This document shows positions 47,628 to 58,813 of a stretch of 64,000 nt of DNA, one piece after another. Below the pieces are notes generated by a model. That model searched no databases. It saw only the letters and a program-made list of their open reading frames with translations, and was not told the origin of the DNA. Every line of letters starts with the position of its first letter. Position 1 is the stretch's first letter. The stretch is from NCBI GenBank assembly GCA_015698045.1, contig BLAL01000183.1, forward strand, positions 372,001-436,000, in the 5' to 3' direction. Position numbers and translations under genes: made by a program. Source of the DNA: Rhizophagus clarus. Lineage: Eukaryota; Glomeromycota; Glomeromycetes; Glomerales; Glomeraceae.

Positions 47628-48699
47628 TGCAGGACAAGCTACACAAAACTCAGGATCAATGCCTAACTGGATGAAAGACTTAAATCCACAAGAGCAATCA
47701 ATCTTGGAATTAGTAGCTAAAGCGAAAGAATATTTTGATAGAAGTGCTGAACCTAGAGAAACTCGTTTAGTGGATTTCCCAGAATTTAAAGGAGGGAACC
47801 AAGACCCTGTAGAATAGTTGGAAGCATTTGAAAGAGCCTGTGATGCCAATAAAGTACCAGAAAATAGAAAAGTAATTTTAGTTGCTTCTTATCTAAAAGG
47901 AACTGCTCTTACCTGGTATAATCGCGCAAATATCCAAAACTGGAATAACCCCCTGTATCGACCAATTTCATTTGTTCATGCTTTTACAGATTATTTTTGT
48001 AATCCCTTTAAGCTAAATCAATGGAAACACCAATTGAGAAATAGAAAACAAAAACCAGGTGAAACTATAGAAAATTATATTGCCGCAATAGAAGAATTAT
48101 GGAAAAGAGTTGATCCTCAAGGAAGAAGAACAGAATTAGATAAAATTCATGAATTTATTGAAGGATTACGACCTGAATTTATAGTTCCAGTTCAATCAGC
48201 TATGCCAGAAACTGCTGAAGAAGCAATGGACAGGACACGTGCATTGGAAACCGCCTTATCTTTAAATATGGAATTATCTGTCTATTCACTAATTCCAGTT
48301 TATCTTCAAAATATGAATGGAGGAATGATTCCAGCAAAAACTAATATGGCTATGTTTCAACCCACTTATACTGCTACACAACAAGCAGAAAGTATTGAAA
48401 AAATTGTAGAAAGAAAAATTAGTGAAGGAATTGCAGCTGCATTAGGCCAAATTAGAACAGAACCAAAACCATATCAAAATAATCAAGGTAGGAATTCTGG
48501 ATGCTATCTATGTGGAAAACCTGGACATATTGCTAAGAATTGCAGGCAAAGAAGTTTTCAAAATAATGGAAATAATAGTAACAATAACAACAACAATCAG
48601 AGAAACAATAATAACAATCGTCAAAATGTCAAATGCTATAATTGTAGAAGAAAAGGGCATGTTTCGAAGGACTGTAAAGCACTTGCAAGACAAAACTAA
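47628..48699 (+). pseudogene. gag capsid/nucleocapsid region of the LTR retroelement (fossil)
   Basis: Retrotransposon gag-type capsid sequence (FPEFKGGNQDP, then VASYLKGTALTWYNRA, NQWKHQLRNRKQKPGETIEN, LDKIHEFIEGLRPEF) followed by two CCHC zinc knuckles, CYLCGKPGHIAKNC and CYNCRRKGHVSKDC, separated by an Asn-rich linker. This architecture is that of Ty3/gypsy-type gag, whose product packages element RNA. The region lies directly right of the hAT insertion. Fossil; broken. Confidence 0.85.
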
Positions 48700-48740
48700 A
48701 ACCAAAATCAAAATAGAAATAATACTCAGTCTTTAAACTA

Positions 48741-50015
48741 ATGTCCGCACCTTTAGAGGGTAAGAGTGCGAACAAACTAAAGCCCTCAAATAGCACTAAT
48801 AATGAAAATAATATTATTTTTAATTCTCGTGAACAAGAGAATACTAATTTAAATAAAGGAAAATCAGTAAAATGGAAAGAACCATTAGAAGAATTTAAGG
48901 AAAATGAACCAGTTAAACAAATCTTGAAAAGACCTACTTATGTAATGAATATTTTATATCAGGATAATGGAATTTATTTATCAAAACGATATCAGAAAAA
49001 TAAGGGAATGTATAATTTATGGCAAGTACCTGGTGGGAAAGTAGAATTAGGAGAATCATCAATTCAAGCTGTACTTAGAGAAACTCAAAAGGAAACAGGA
49101 ATCAAACTCAAAAAAGAAGAGTTAACATACCTATTCAATGATCCAAATTTTAATTGTGATATTTATGCGACCAAATTAATATCCAATCAAAAATTGGAAC
49201 ACACAGAACCAGACAAGCAAGGACCATGGGAATTATTCAATTGGGATAACTATAAAGAAATGGCTAATCAGGAATTAACTACACCGACACATATTACTTA
49301 CATTGAAGAAATTTTGAAGAGTTTGGTTAAAGAAAAATCTACATACATTCATCAAATTGAAGAAGTTAAAGAAGCATTATTTGGAGAAGCTGAAGTAAAT
49401 GGAGAAAAAGTGAATATTCTTATTGATTCTGGAGCAGTTGGATGTATAATTTTTAAAAGATATTTGGATAAAGTTGATAAGGCAATTGATACTTCTACAA
49501 GTGTTAGAATCATTGATGTAACTGGTAAAAAGACAGCACCTTTAGGATTAGTTAGACAAGTTCCAATTAAAATAAGAGATATCGAAACCAGGATGGATAT
49601 GATAGTAACTGAATCACAAGAATATAATGTATTACTAGGAAATATATGGTTAAAATATGTTGATGCAATAATTAATTATAATAATAACACAATGAAAATA
49701 AAATGTAATGATCAAATTCAAACAATACCTGTGACGTGCATGAAAAAAATGGACCCAACTAGGTTTATTACTATTGATCCTCAAGAGGAATTAGAACTAG
49801 AAGAAGAAGAAGAAGATTTGGAACCTACATCTTATTATAATCTTAAAATCAATAATGAAGAATTTCAAATTGAAGATCGTAAATATTCTGTCGCATTTAT
49901 GGAATATTGTGAAACAAAATATAGAACAAGAGATGAAACAATAAATAGTCATGATCCGGGTCGATACTTATGTAAAATTTTAAAAGATCAAGAAAATTGT
50001 TTGGAATGTTGCTAA
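48741..50015 (+). CDS. Nudix-aspartic protease reading frame of the LTR retroelement (fossil)
   Basis: 424 residues in one open frame just downstream of the zinc knuckles. Residues about 65-195 form a Nudix (MutT-like) domain: VMNILYQDNGIYLSKRYQ, then the Nudix box GGKVELGESSIQAVL followed by RETQKETGI, matching GX5EX7REUXEEXGU at all but one acidic position (Lys instead of the first Glu of the EE pair). Residues about 210-330 are a retropepsin-like protease, with VNILIDSGAVG as the Asp active-site loop and NVLLGNIWL as the later hydrophobic-Gly motif. A Glu-rich tail follows. Nudix enzymes hydrolyse nucleoside diphosphate-linked compounds, including oxidised or non-canonical nucleotides. Some retroelements carry dUTPase in this position, so a nucleotide-cleaning role is a plausible inference. 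The element as a whole is broken, though this segment is open. Confidence 0.85.
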   Translation: MSAPLEGKSANKLKPSNSTNNENNIIFNSREQENTNLNKGKSVKWKEPLEEFKENEPVKQILKRPTYVMNILYQDNGIYLSKRYQKNKGMYNLWQVPGGKVELGESSIQAVLRETQKETGIKLKKEELTYLFNDPNFNCDIYATKLISNQKLEHTEPDKQGPWELFNWDNYKEMANQELTTPTHITYIEEILKSLVKEKSTYIHQIEEVKEALFGEAEVNGEKVNILIDSGAVGCIIFKRYLDKVDKAIDTSTSVRIIDVTGKKTAPLGLVRQVPIKIRDIETRMDMIVTESQEYNVLLGNIWLKYVDAIINYNNNTMKIKCNDQIQTIPVTCMKKMDPTRFITIDPQEELELEEEEEDLEPTSYYNLKINNEEFQIEDRKYSVAFMEYCETKYRTRDETINSHDPGRYLCKILKDQENCLECC

Positions 50016-50221
50016 ATAGAACAAGATTGGGAAATATATACTGCCCAGTAAAAAATTGAAAATCCGGAATTTGTCCAGAAAATATTATTGTACATATACT
50101 GTACAAATTCTGTACAAATTCTGTACAATTAGTGACAGAAAATGTACCGAATTATGAAATATTCCGTACTTGTACAAATTCTGGATAATGCTAATTGTAC
50201 AGATTATAATCACATTATAAC

Positions 50222-50690
50222 CAGGTTTTATACAGAATATATATATATTTTATACAAATTTTGTACAGGTTTTATACAGAATATACACAAATTTTGTACA
50301 GGTTTTATACAGAATATATACAAATTTTGTACAGGTTTTATACAGAATATATACAAATTTGTACAGGTTTTATACAGAATATATACGAATTTTGTACAGG
50401 TTTTATACAGAATATATACAAATTTTGTACGGGTTTGCATAAATATATACGAATTTTGTACAGGTTTTATACAGAATATTTACAAATTTTGTACAGGTTT
50501 TATACAGAATATATACATATTTGTACAGGTTTTATATAGAATATATACAAATTTTGTACAGGTTCACATAAATATATACGAATTTTGTACAGGTTTTATA
50601 CAGAATATATACAAATTTTGTACGGGTTTTATACAGAATATATACAAATTTTATTCAAATTACAATTGTAATATTAGCCAAAATTATAAT
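50222..50690. repeat. 33-bp tandem repeat with TGTACA cores
   Basis: About fourteen copies of a 33-bp unit, AATTTTGTACAGGTTTTATA followed by CAGAATATATACA, with a few variant units (GTACGGGTTTGCATAAATAT near 50427). As the length is a multiple of three, repetitive frames such as CTGFIQNIYKF appear on both strands; I treat these as artefacts. Confidence 0.9.
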
Positions 50691-50699
50691 TCAAATTTA

Positions 50700-51823
50700 A
50701 TGTAATGCTAACCAAAATTATAATTCATTTTATTATAATTTGTAAATTTTATTATATACAATAAATATGAATACAAAACTTATAACAGAAAAAGTAAATG
50801 TAATAAAGGATTCATTACCCAATATTTTATCTTGCATTTAAAAATATAAGAACATGAAGATGTTGGAATATTAATTCATGCTGAGTTTAAGGCATAGAAT
50901 AAAAAAAAGATAAAGGTTAATATGCTAAAGAGATATAATGTAAGAAGTAAAAAAAAGTTAGTATATTAATTAAATATAGTTAGTATATTAGTGATGCAAA
51001 AAAATAGAAGTAAAGTAAAAAAAACAGTTAGAAAAGTTAGTATATTAAATAGATGTAGTTAGTATATTAGTAACACATAAAAAAAAATAATACATGAAAA
51101 AGTAACACGTAAACAAAGTAAAGAGTAAATAATAAAAAAAAAAGTAACATAAAAAAGTAAAAAAGCAGTTAATAATAAGAAAAGAAATATAGTAATATAT
51201 AAATAAATAATAGTAAAAAGATAAATAAAAACAATTACAAGAAAAAATATAGTTAAAAATATTAAAAATAAAGTAAATAGAAAATTAGTACAAATAAAAA
51301 AAAATATTGTTTTAAAATATCTGTAAATCTGTAATATTATGTATTTTGAGATAAAAATGTAAAAAAGAGAGAGAGTTAACAAGAAAAGGTCGTACGATAT
51401 TTTTCAAAAGTATTGTTTATTTATAATTCGTGTTTAGCTATTTTTAGCATAATGATGTAACCTGATTACAAATTTAATAAAGTAAATGATCGGCAAATCA
51501 AATGGCCTATGTGATACCATATACTGATAATAAATAAATTAATCTGGTCAAAATTATAATAATGCGGGCCATAATGTTATTTATTACCTGTGTATATTTC
51601 ACACCTTATACGTTTTTGCATATACATGTTTTTGTCTTAACAATTTACTGTCAGATGCTATATTCTTATACAATGTATATATTACACAATATAGGTATTT
51701 GTTATTATAATAGACGATAAACATTGTATGCAAATACAATTGTATGCAAAAATTATAATTTTTTATTAAAATTGATATCCCTTTCAAAAAACACTTCTAA
51801 GTAATTAAAAAAAGGATTACATT
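50700..51823. other. A-rich non-coding stretch
   Basis: Degenerate repeats of AGTTAGTATATTAATTAAAT type at 50945-51075, otherwise A-rich low-complexity DNA; no gene seen up to the left end of the Plavaka-like element. Confidence 0.55.
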
Positions 51824-51840
51824 CATCAGGAAATTTTTTT

Positions 51841-52140
51841 AGGGGATATATATCGATGGATAGGTCACATGATATATATCGATAATAATCAGACTCGTTG
51901 AGTAGTATCGATGTGGGTAAATGATGACAAATTATCAGAATTTAACTAAAATGACAAATATCGATAGAGATGTATATCAATGGAAAGGTCACATGATATC
52001 TATCGATAATAATCGGACTCGTCGAGTAGTATCGATACGGAAAAGATGATTACTTATCGGAATTAAGCCTAAACGATAAAAGTCGAGAAAATTTCATACG
52101 ATAAAAATCAAGAAAATTCAAACGATAAATATTGAAAATA
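51841..52140. repeat. Left subterminal repeats of the Plavaka-like element
   Basis: Two copies of a roughly 125-bp block (51846-51960 and 51972-52080) sharing GGTCACATGATAT, TATCGATAATAATC, GACTCGT(T/C)GAGTAGTATCGAT and AT(T)ATC(A/G)GAATT. CGAT motifs recur every 20-40 bp. Confidence 0.8.
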
Positions 52141-52289
52141 TTCATTGCGATTACTAACGTAAATTTATTTATTTATTTATAATAATAAAATTCATAATAA
52201 AATTCATAATGATAATAATTATAATTAATTATAAAATATTAATATGCCACCTTAAAATAAAACATCACTTTCCAACCTATGAATAATTG

Positions 52290-53698
52290 CTAATCATCAT
52301 AAAACAAGTCATCATGCAACGTCATTAATGTATCATCACCTCTGAGAATTACATCTGTTTCCTTCTCCTCTTCAAAAGAGCCTGTTTTCGGGATTTTCAG
52401 AACTTCTTCCCTCAATATCTCCTGCGCATCATGTATAGTAAAACCTCCTTTTTTTTCGAATAAATCCTAATAAAGTATTAATTCGAATTTTATCTAACTG
52501 AATAGATTTCAAATTATATAAATTGGTTTAAATAACAGCCACATACCTTAAATTTCCGATATCGTCGTTCTAGAGGTTTTTTCCCGCACTCTACGTCGGG
52601 GTAGCTAGGATTCAATATTATATCGCATATCACTGACGTATAAATATAGATATTCTGAAATGACTCGTCGGTATCAGATATTGCGGGAAATGCGAGTTTT
52701 GTTATATTTTCGATTACATTATCGTTATCATCATATAACTTATTATAACACTTTTTAACTTGTGGTAAATTTTTCCAGCTCGTTATATCTTGCGGGCTTT
52801 TTCGTTTATTACTACTTATTGATTGTAGACCAAATTCCTTAAAAATAGCGCTTTTCACTGCTGCAACGTGTACTCCTCTCATATCTTTCATTTTTCGCAT
52901 GAGCTATAAAAGAAAATAAAAAATCCATAATGATAATCGAAAAATTTAAATTAAACACAACAGTTATGATTACGATTATTAATGATAATCACCATAGAAT
53001 GATGGCGTCCTGAAAATGCGTTCGTCCACTCTCTATAGCCTACTTCACGAAGATAATCAGGATGATGTTGATTTAGCCAATTTTCGAGCTCCAACTTAAA
53101 ATTTTCAAAGGTAGGCCACATATTGTCCAGAAAGGATTTATTGCACACCGAGTTATAACCTTCCTATATTAGTGTGTGATAATAAATAATTGCAATTATG
53201 TTGTGATTTGGTGATGGATAGTATAAGAGAGAATAGCACCAGGTTTTCGTTAGAAACTTACATTGAAGACCTTTTCGCTTAGGTCAATTTTTTTCTTTTT
53301 CTCATTTTGCAACTTAATCTGATTCTGGATCCATCTGACTTTCTCAAGCGTCTCTTTATGTAATTCATATAGAGCTCGTATTTGCCTACCTTGTTTTATA
53401 AGCATGTTCTCGCAACTTTTTCTGCTTTTAGGAGGTTGGACATTGATCTCCGGTGTTTCTTCTGCAGTTGTAGTTGACGAGCTTCTTTCATGCTCAACAG
53501 CTGGCGTGGTCGGCCTACTGCGCCGTACATTTTCTCTATTTGTTTCTGGTATAAGCGTTTCGGAATGTTCATCGCTAGCTGACGTTAATGTATTAACCCA
53601 GTAAATTGTATTAGGTGTAATAGATGTAAACTGAAATGAAATGTCGACAATTTTCGAGTCTGGAAATTATCACTTACTTTGCTTTGATTGTCTGCCAT
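52290..53698 (-). CDS. Plavaka-like element accessory protein, five exons, open
   Basis: Exons 53698-53678, 53630-53262, 53163-52993, 52903-52547 and 52466-52290, all GT-AG and phase 0, encode 364 residues without a stop. The start MADNQSK is chosen because an in-frame stop precedes it and splicing from it is clean. Visible parts: Ser/Thr/Pro-rich N-terminal third with basic patches (RRSRPTTP, PPKSRKSC); a coiled-coil-like basic helix (ALYELHKETLEKVRWIQNQI, then KLQNEKKKK); a region with Trp/Phe pattern (MWPTFENFKLELENWLNQHH); and an acidic C-terminus. I recognise no named domain. Its place, antisense to the transposase within shared inverted repeats, matches the accessory (TnpA-like, end-binding) genes of CACTA-type elements, so a DNA-binding helper role is an inference. 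Confidence 0.7.
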
Positions 53699-54103
53699 AT
53701 GTTTTGAGTTGTTTAGAAATATATTCCTTTATCCTTCGAGTGTTATCTAAAAAATAAATGATTGATTATGAAAGGTTTATTAACATAATATCTAACAAAT
53801 CATAATAAATATATATGAATCATTACCTTCTGCTAGTGGTGTAGTTTGCGAAGATTCCGCTACTACTTCCATTTCTTCTTGATCACTATCTGATCCCTGG
53901 TTACTAGTATTTGATTTTTTGGCTGTCTCTTTAGCTTGTGAACTAATAGTATCTGATTCTTTAGCAGGCTTTTTAGCTTGCGAAGTATCTTTCCGCTTTA
54001 CGATTTTTCTTGGGCCTTCTTGTTCATTATTATATTCGTTATTTGATTCCTGAGACTGTTTATCTTTGTTAGCTCTAGTGGAATATTTTCGTTTTTTTGG
54101 CAT
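53670..54103 (-). CDS. Small basic, Ser-rich protein overlapping the accessory gene start
   Basis: Two exons, 54103-53827 and 53746-53670, give 117 residues beginning MPKKRKYSTRANKDKQ, in which PKKRKY resembles a classical nuclear localisation signal, followed by repeated QAK(K/E)(P/T)AK(E/K)S units and an acidic stretch (SDSDQEEMEVVAESS). Exon 2 adds DNTRRIKEYISKQLKTYGRQ. Its stop lies inside the first intron of the 364-residue accessory gene, and the two frames overlap by 29 nt. It may be a separate upstream frame on the same transcript, a splice alternative, or a decayed 5' exon. No family recognised. Confidence 0.4.
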
Positions 54104-54384
54104 TTTTTTAAAAAAGGTTTGAAACAAATTAGTAAAAAAAGAAAGATATAAATGGTTAGACTAAAGAAGAGCGAAGAAAAATTTAGTATAAAGTGGAAAA
54201 AGGAGCGAACGAAAAAGGATTGAAGAAGAAGCAGATGAAAAAGGATTGAAGAAGAAGCGGATGAAAAAGGATTGAAGAAGATTTGAATGTAAAATCAGAG
54301 ATAAAAAAAGTTTAAAAAAAAGGTTGGAAAAGTATCCTATAAATAAACTTTTCTAAAGTTTGATAAACTATTTAGATCAGTAAA

Positions 54385-54880
54385 ACTTGATGTGACGTGT
54401 AAATAATTATAATGCATACTAATTAAATTATTATAGCGACGCGTTATTAATTGTAATGCATAATTAAAATATTATAACGATGCATATTAGTTAATTGTAC
54501 TCAAAATTAAATGGATTAAACAAGGGATAACGACGCATATTAGTTAATTGTACTTAAAATTAAATGGATTAAACAAGGGATAACGACGATATTAGTTAAT
54601 TGTACTCTAAAATTAAATAAATTCGAGGGATAACAATGTATATTAGTTAAATTCGAGGGATAACGATGCATATTAATTATTTGTAAATAAATTCGAGGGA
54701 TACGGTAACAATGCACATTAGTATTAATTGTACTCTAAAATTAAATAAATTCGAGGGATAACAATGTATATTAGTTAATTGTAAATAAATTCAAGGGATA
54801 ACGATGCATATTAATTATTTGTAAATAAATTCGAGAGATACGGTAACAATGCATATTAGTTAACTGAAAATATCCAATCA
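54385..54880. repeat. Degenerate repeats between the divergent Plavaka-like genes
   Basis: About nine copies of a 40-60 bp unit containing GGGATAACGATGCATATTAG, TTAATTGTACTCAAAATTAAAT and AAATTCGA. They lie in the shared promoter interval, so they could be transposase- or regulator-binding repeats; this is inference from position only. Confidence 0.7.
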
Positions 54881-55235
54881 TAGTAGTAAATGGTATCGAT
54901 CTCTTTCAATTACTCAAAATTAAATAAATTATTTGAAAATTTAACAATACAAAACAATATAATTAATCGAGATATAACGATGCATATTTAATTGTTGTAC
55001 TCAAAAATTAAATAGATCAACAATACAATTAAGAAAAGTCTAAAAATATCTGTATTGTTTACTAATAAAACTGATCGTCGTCTACTACTAGTAAAGCTGA
55101 AATAATGAAATATATATATTACATCGTTTTTTGGTTTTGTTCAGGCAATAAATTCCATTTTTACTAGTTTTGTTCAGGCAACAAATTCACTTTCATAAAA
55201 TTTGGTTCCGTTCACTATCGCTAAAATCACTCAAA

Positions 55236-58115
55236 ATGACCTATAAATGTTCATATTGTTCATGTACTTTTTCGTCAACTTATGCATTAAAACGACATAT
55301 TTCGGATAAGCATCAATATATTGACGAAGATGAAGAAGTAACCTTTCAATCAAACATGCCACACGAAGAACCTGATCTCTGGGATGATGATGATAAAGAA
55401 GTATCAAAAGTGCCATATCATGAAGAATCCGGTCTCTGGGATGATGATCTTTCAATGAAAGATGATGAATCTGAATCGAAAATAACATTAGAACAACCCG
55501 TAGAATCTCATGAAAATTTACAAATTTCTGAAGAGTCGGATGAGGAAAGTGGGGAATTTGATGACAACGATGAGTCGGATGAGGAAAGTGGTGAATTTGA
55601 TGATGACGATAATGAGGATAATGAAGTTAACTTAACATACTCGTTATCTATCGATGCTGAAGATTTTTGTGGGACCACATTAGATGATGCAATAAGAGAC
55701 AAAACACATCCACCTAACACTGAATGGCCAAACGACATTTATCGTGAATTCATAGAAATTGTTATGGAATATCAATTATCTAATTCTTGCGGTGATAGGA
55801 TAATTAAGTTAATCAATAAAAGCAGACAAGAGGCCAAAAAAAACCCATTACCAATAAATACTAAGGAAGGTCGTAGATTTCTTGATGTTAACGAATTTTC
55901 TTATATGAAATTCAAAAAAGTCTTTATCACGAAATTCCAGGATAAAGATTATTCTTTTTATTATTAACCGATAATTCATGGAATTAAAGTTCTGCTTCTT
56001 CAATCCAAAATGAATGAAGAATTTGTTTTTAAGTATAAAAATCACAATACATTGATTAAGACTTATAGTAAACAATTCGAAAGTAATTGGTGGTATATCA
56101 CGGAAAATAAAATTCCTGTCGATAACAAATTATTATCGATAATAATCTACGCCGATTTCACAACTTGTGATCATCTGGGCAAAACTTCTGAACATCCTAT
56201 ATATATTTCACTCGGAAATATACCAAATTGGCAGCGAAATAAACCTAACGCTAAAGTACTTGTTGGTTATTTGCTCAAAATTGAAAGCAAAAGATAATAC
56301 TACAAGGAATTCTGAGTCTTTCCGAAGATTACAAAGACTCGTTTTTCAGAGATGTCTCTGAATATTATTATCGCCGATAATGAATCAAAATAACATGTAT
56401 TTAGTTGTTCAAAATAAATACATCCATTTACACCAAAATTATCAGTTATTCTTGCTGATATGGCGGAAGCAGAAGCATTTACCGCAACATATCTTCCATC
56501 AACTTCTAAACGACCATGTTATTATTGCTTGATAAATAACGAAGATCTTAATAATATGGCATTATCTCATATTGATTTACGAACTCCAGAAAAGATGAAA
56601 CTAGCTATTAGTGAGAATCAAGCAAGTGAATTTTCGATTCATAAGGAGTTTAATTATTTTTGGGATTTTGACGATTTTAATATTTATGAGGCGACTGCTT
56701 CAGATCGTATGCATTTACTCGACCTTGGAGTAACAAAGTATCTCATAGAATTTACTCGTGAATTGTTATACCGAAAGGTCAGCAATAGAGCAGTAAAAGA
56801 TATGGACCACAGATTGTGCGCAATCCCACGATATCCAGGCTTAATAATATTAAAAAACGGATTGGAAAATATATCTAAATTTACTGCCAATGATTATCGT
56901 AATATAATGAAAGTGATTATTTTCGTTATAGATAATTTATACAATGATTATAAAGAAGGTGGAATACCATGTAAGAGACTGTGCAACATTTTTCATAAAT
57001 ATTTGGTAATGTATATGAAGTTGCGTCAGGAGTCATTTACGGATACCGAGTTAACAGAATTAGAGGTAAATATTGATTATTAATTCTAAACCAAATCTTT
57101 AATTAGTATTTAATTTCAGTTTTTTAAAAATTTATTACTACTATTACTAGACGTTAATAACTGAATTCTGTCAAGAATTTGTAACGATATTTGCCAAATA
57201 TTCTCCAAGTCGCTGTAAAATACCTAAACTTCACATGCTTCGTTATCATGTAATTCCATCAATTCGACTTTATGGTTCGATGAATGGGATGTCAATAGAA
57301 ACATATGAAACTTTGTATAAGAAGAGCGTTAAAACTCCATATCGAATGACAAATAAAAGAAATTATGTTTCACAAATGTTAACTACGGTAATGTTATATG
57401 ATCTGTTTCGTCATAATCTATTTTAATCGATTAATTTAAATTTGATACGATAGGTGCGACGTCAATATTTAGCCTTGAAACAAAAAAAACCTACGATAAG
57501 GAGATCTAGTGGATTTCGAAATCTTTTATGGGAGTTCAAATTTACTGAAATTGAAACAACAGTTTCTAAAATAAAACAAGACACCGATATCCATCATCTG
57601 TATAAAGAAGGGTTTGATAACCTTCATGCAGGTTTTGAAGAGTTTTTGACGGAAAATGAGTTAGAATATGATTATGAATCTGGGCATTTTAAAATATATT
57701 CTAGTGTAGCTGTTGAATCAACTGATATTATCTGAACAGCAGGAACCTTTTATGGTAATGAATGGTTCAGTGATATAGTAGTCTCTTCTGAAGAAACTGC
57801 GTGGTATGGAAAGGTATGATATGCTTAAAATTTTTTATTAAGATTTTTGTCATGATGACATGTTATTAACTGAATTAAATTTAGGCACTTTTATTATTGG
57901 AATTTTCTGCAAAAGGTTTAAAAGAGCCAGTAAATCTTGCTTTATTACGATAGTATGAAGAAGTACAAGAAGAAGAGATCATATACGACTGTCCAAGATT
58001 ATGGCTAACTGATCAATATACATGTGTTTACTTAGATTCAGTTGATATGTCAGTTCACATTATACCAAGAAATAACTGTGAAAATGAATATTTTGTTAAT
58101 ACGTATATTTTTTAA
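55236..58115 (+). pseudogene. Plavaka-like transposase, broken
   Basis: Starts MTYKCSYCSCTFSSTYALKR with a C2H2 zinc finger (Cys4...His near 21-26), then a long acidic linker with a duplicated DESDEESGEFDD. Transposase signatures follow: LLSIIIYADFTTCD and YISLGNIPNWQRNKPNAKVL (56125-56255); PCYYCL; DRMHLLDLGVTKYLIEFTRE; AIPRYPGLIILKNG; TANDYRNIMKVIIFVIDNLY; then after an intron KIPKLHMLRYHVIPSIRLYG with TYETLYKKSVKTPYRMTNKR. Clear exon ends: 57065/57151, 57387/57454 and 57813/57885. Breaks: TAA near 55965, frameshifts and two stops between about 56275 and 56460, TGA near 57733, and TAG near 57950. These patterns match Plavaka transposases (CMC superfamily) as I know them from basidiomycete and mycorrhizal genomes. 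Confidence 0.8.
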
Positions 58116-58214
58116 GGTGTAAAATAAAATTAGATTAATATTCTTAGTATTCATTTGTATATGAGTGCGTTTTATGATTTATTAATGAAACAATAAATAA
58201 TAGATTTAACTTGA

Positions 58215-58680
58215 TTATTTTTGATAATTGTCAATATCGCAAATCATCGTTGAGATTATTTTCGATAATTGTTAATATCGCAAATTATCAGTGCGATTAT
58301 TTTCGATAATTGTCAATATCGCAAATTATCAGTGCGATTATTTTCGATAACTGTCAATATCGCAAATTATCAGTGCGATTATTTTCGATAACTGTCAACA
58401 TCGCAAATTATCAGTGCGATTATTTTCGATAATTGTCAATATCGCAAATCATCGTTGAGATTATTTTCGATAATTGTCAATATTGCAAATCATCGTTGAG
58501 ATTATTTTCGATAATTGTCAATATTGCAAATTATCAGTGCGATTATTTTTGATAATTGTCGACATCGCAAATTATCAGTGCGATTATTTTCGATAATTGC
58601 CAACATCGCAAATCATCGTCGAGATTATTTTTGATAATTGTCAATATCGCAAATTATCAGTACGATTATTTTAGAAAAAG
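58215..58680. repeat. Right subterminal 41-bp tandem repeat of the Plavaka-like element
   Basis: About eleven copies of GATTATTTTCGATAATTGTC followed by AATATCGCAAATTATCAGTGC. TTATCG/CGATAA pairs make each unit partly self-complementary. Two unit subtypes (CAAATTATCAGTGC and CAAATCATCGTTGA) alternate in blocks, indicating segmental amplification. Confidence 0.9.
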
Positions 58681-58813
58681 TTAAATATCGTTGTATAATT
58701 GTGAGATAATTATCGAATATTATCACATTATGTTAACCATCGATTTATAAATACGATATTTATCGATAAAGTGATAATTATCGATGTATATCTTCTAAAA
58801 AAATTTCCTGATG

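Larger units (their letters stand above)
51824..58813 (+). mobile_element. Plavaka-like (CMC/CACTA-related) DNA transposon, 6.99 kb
   Basis: 34-bp terminal inverted repeats, identical over CATCAGGAAATTTTTTTAG and three mismatches in all (51824-51857; complement of 58780-58813). Inside are two gene blocks that diverge from a repeat-rich centre at 54150-55200: minus-strand accessory genes (52290-54103) and the plus-strand transposase (55236-58115). Both subterminal regions are arrays of TATCGAT/TTATCG motifs. A target duplication is not obvious (TT at most). The transposase is broken, so this copy is not autonomous, although the accessory gene is still open. Confidence 0.8.

Noticed and set aside
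50142-50705. Open frames with repeated CTGFIQNIYKF and similar on both strands
   Set aside because: Product of a 33-bp tandem repeat; several frames are open on both strands at once.
55231-55738. Minus-strand frames opposite the Plavaka-like transposase start
   Set aside because: His/Ser-rich mirror images of the acidic repeat codons on the plus strand.
58215-58680. 41-bp repeat array as a CRISPR
   Set aside because: Units are contiguous with no unique spacers, and the organism is eukaryotic.
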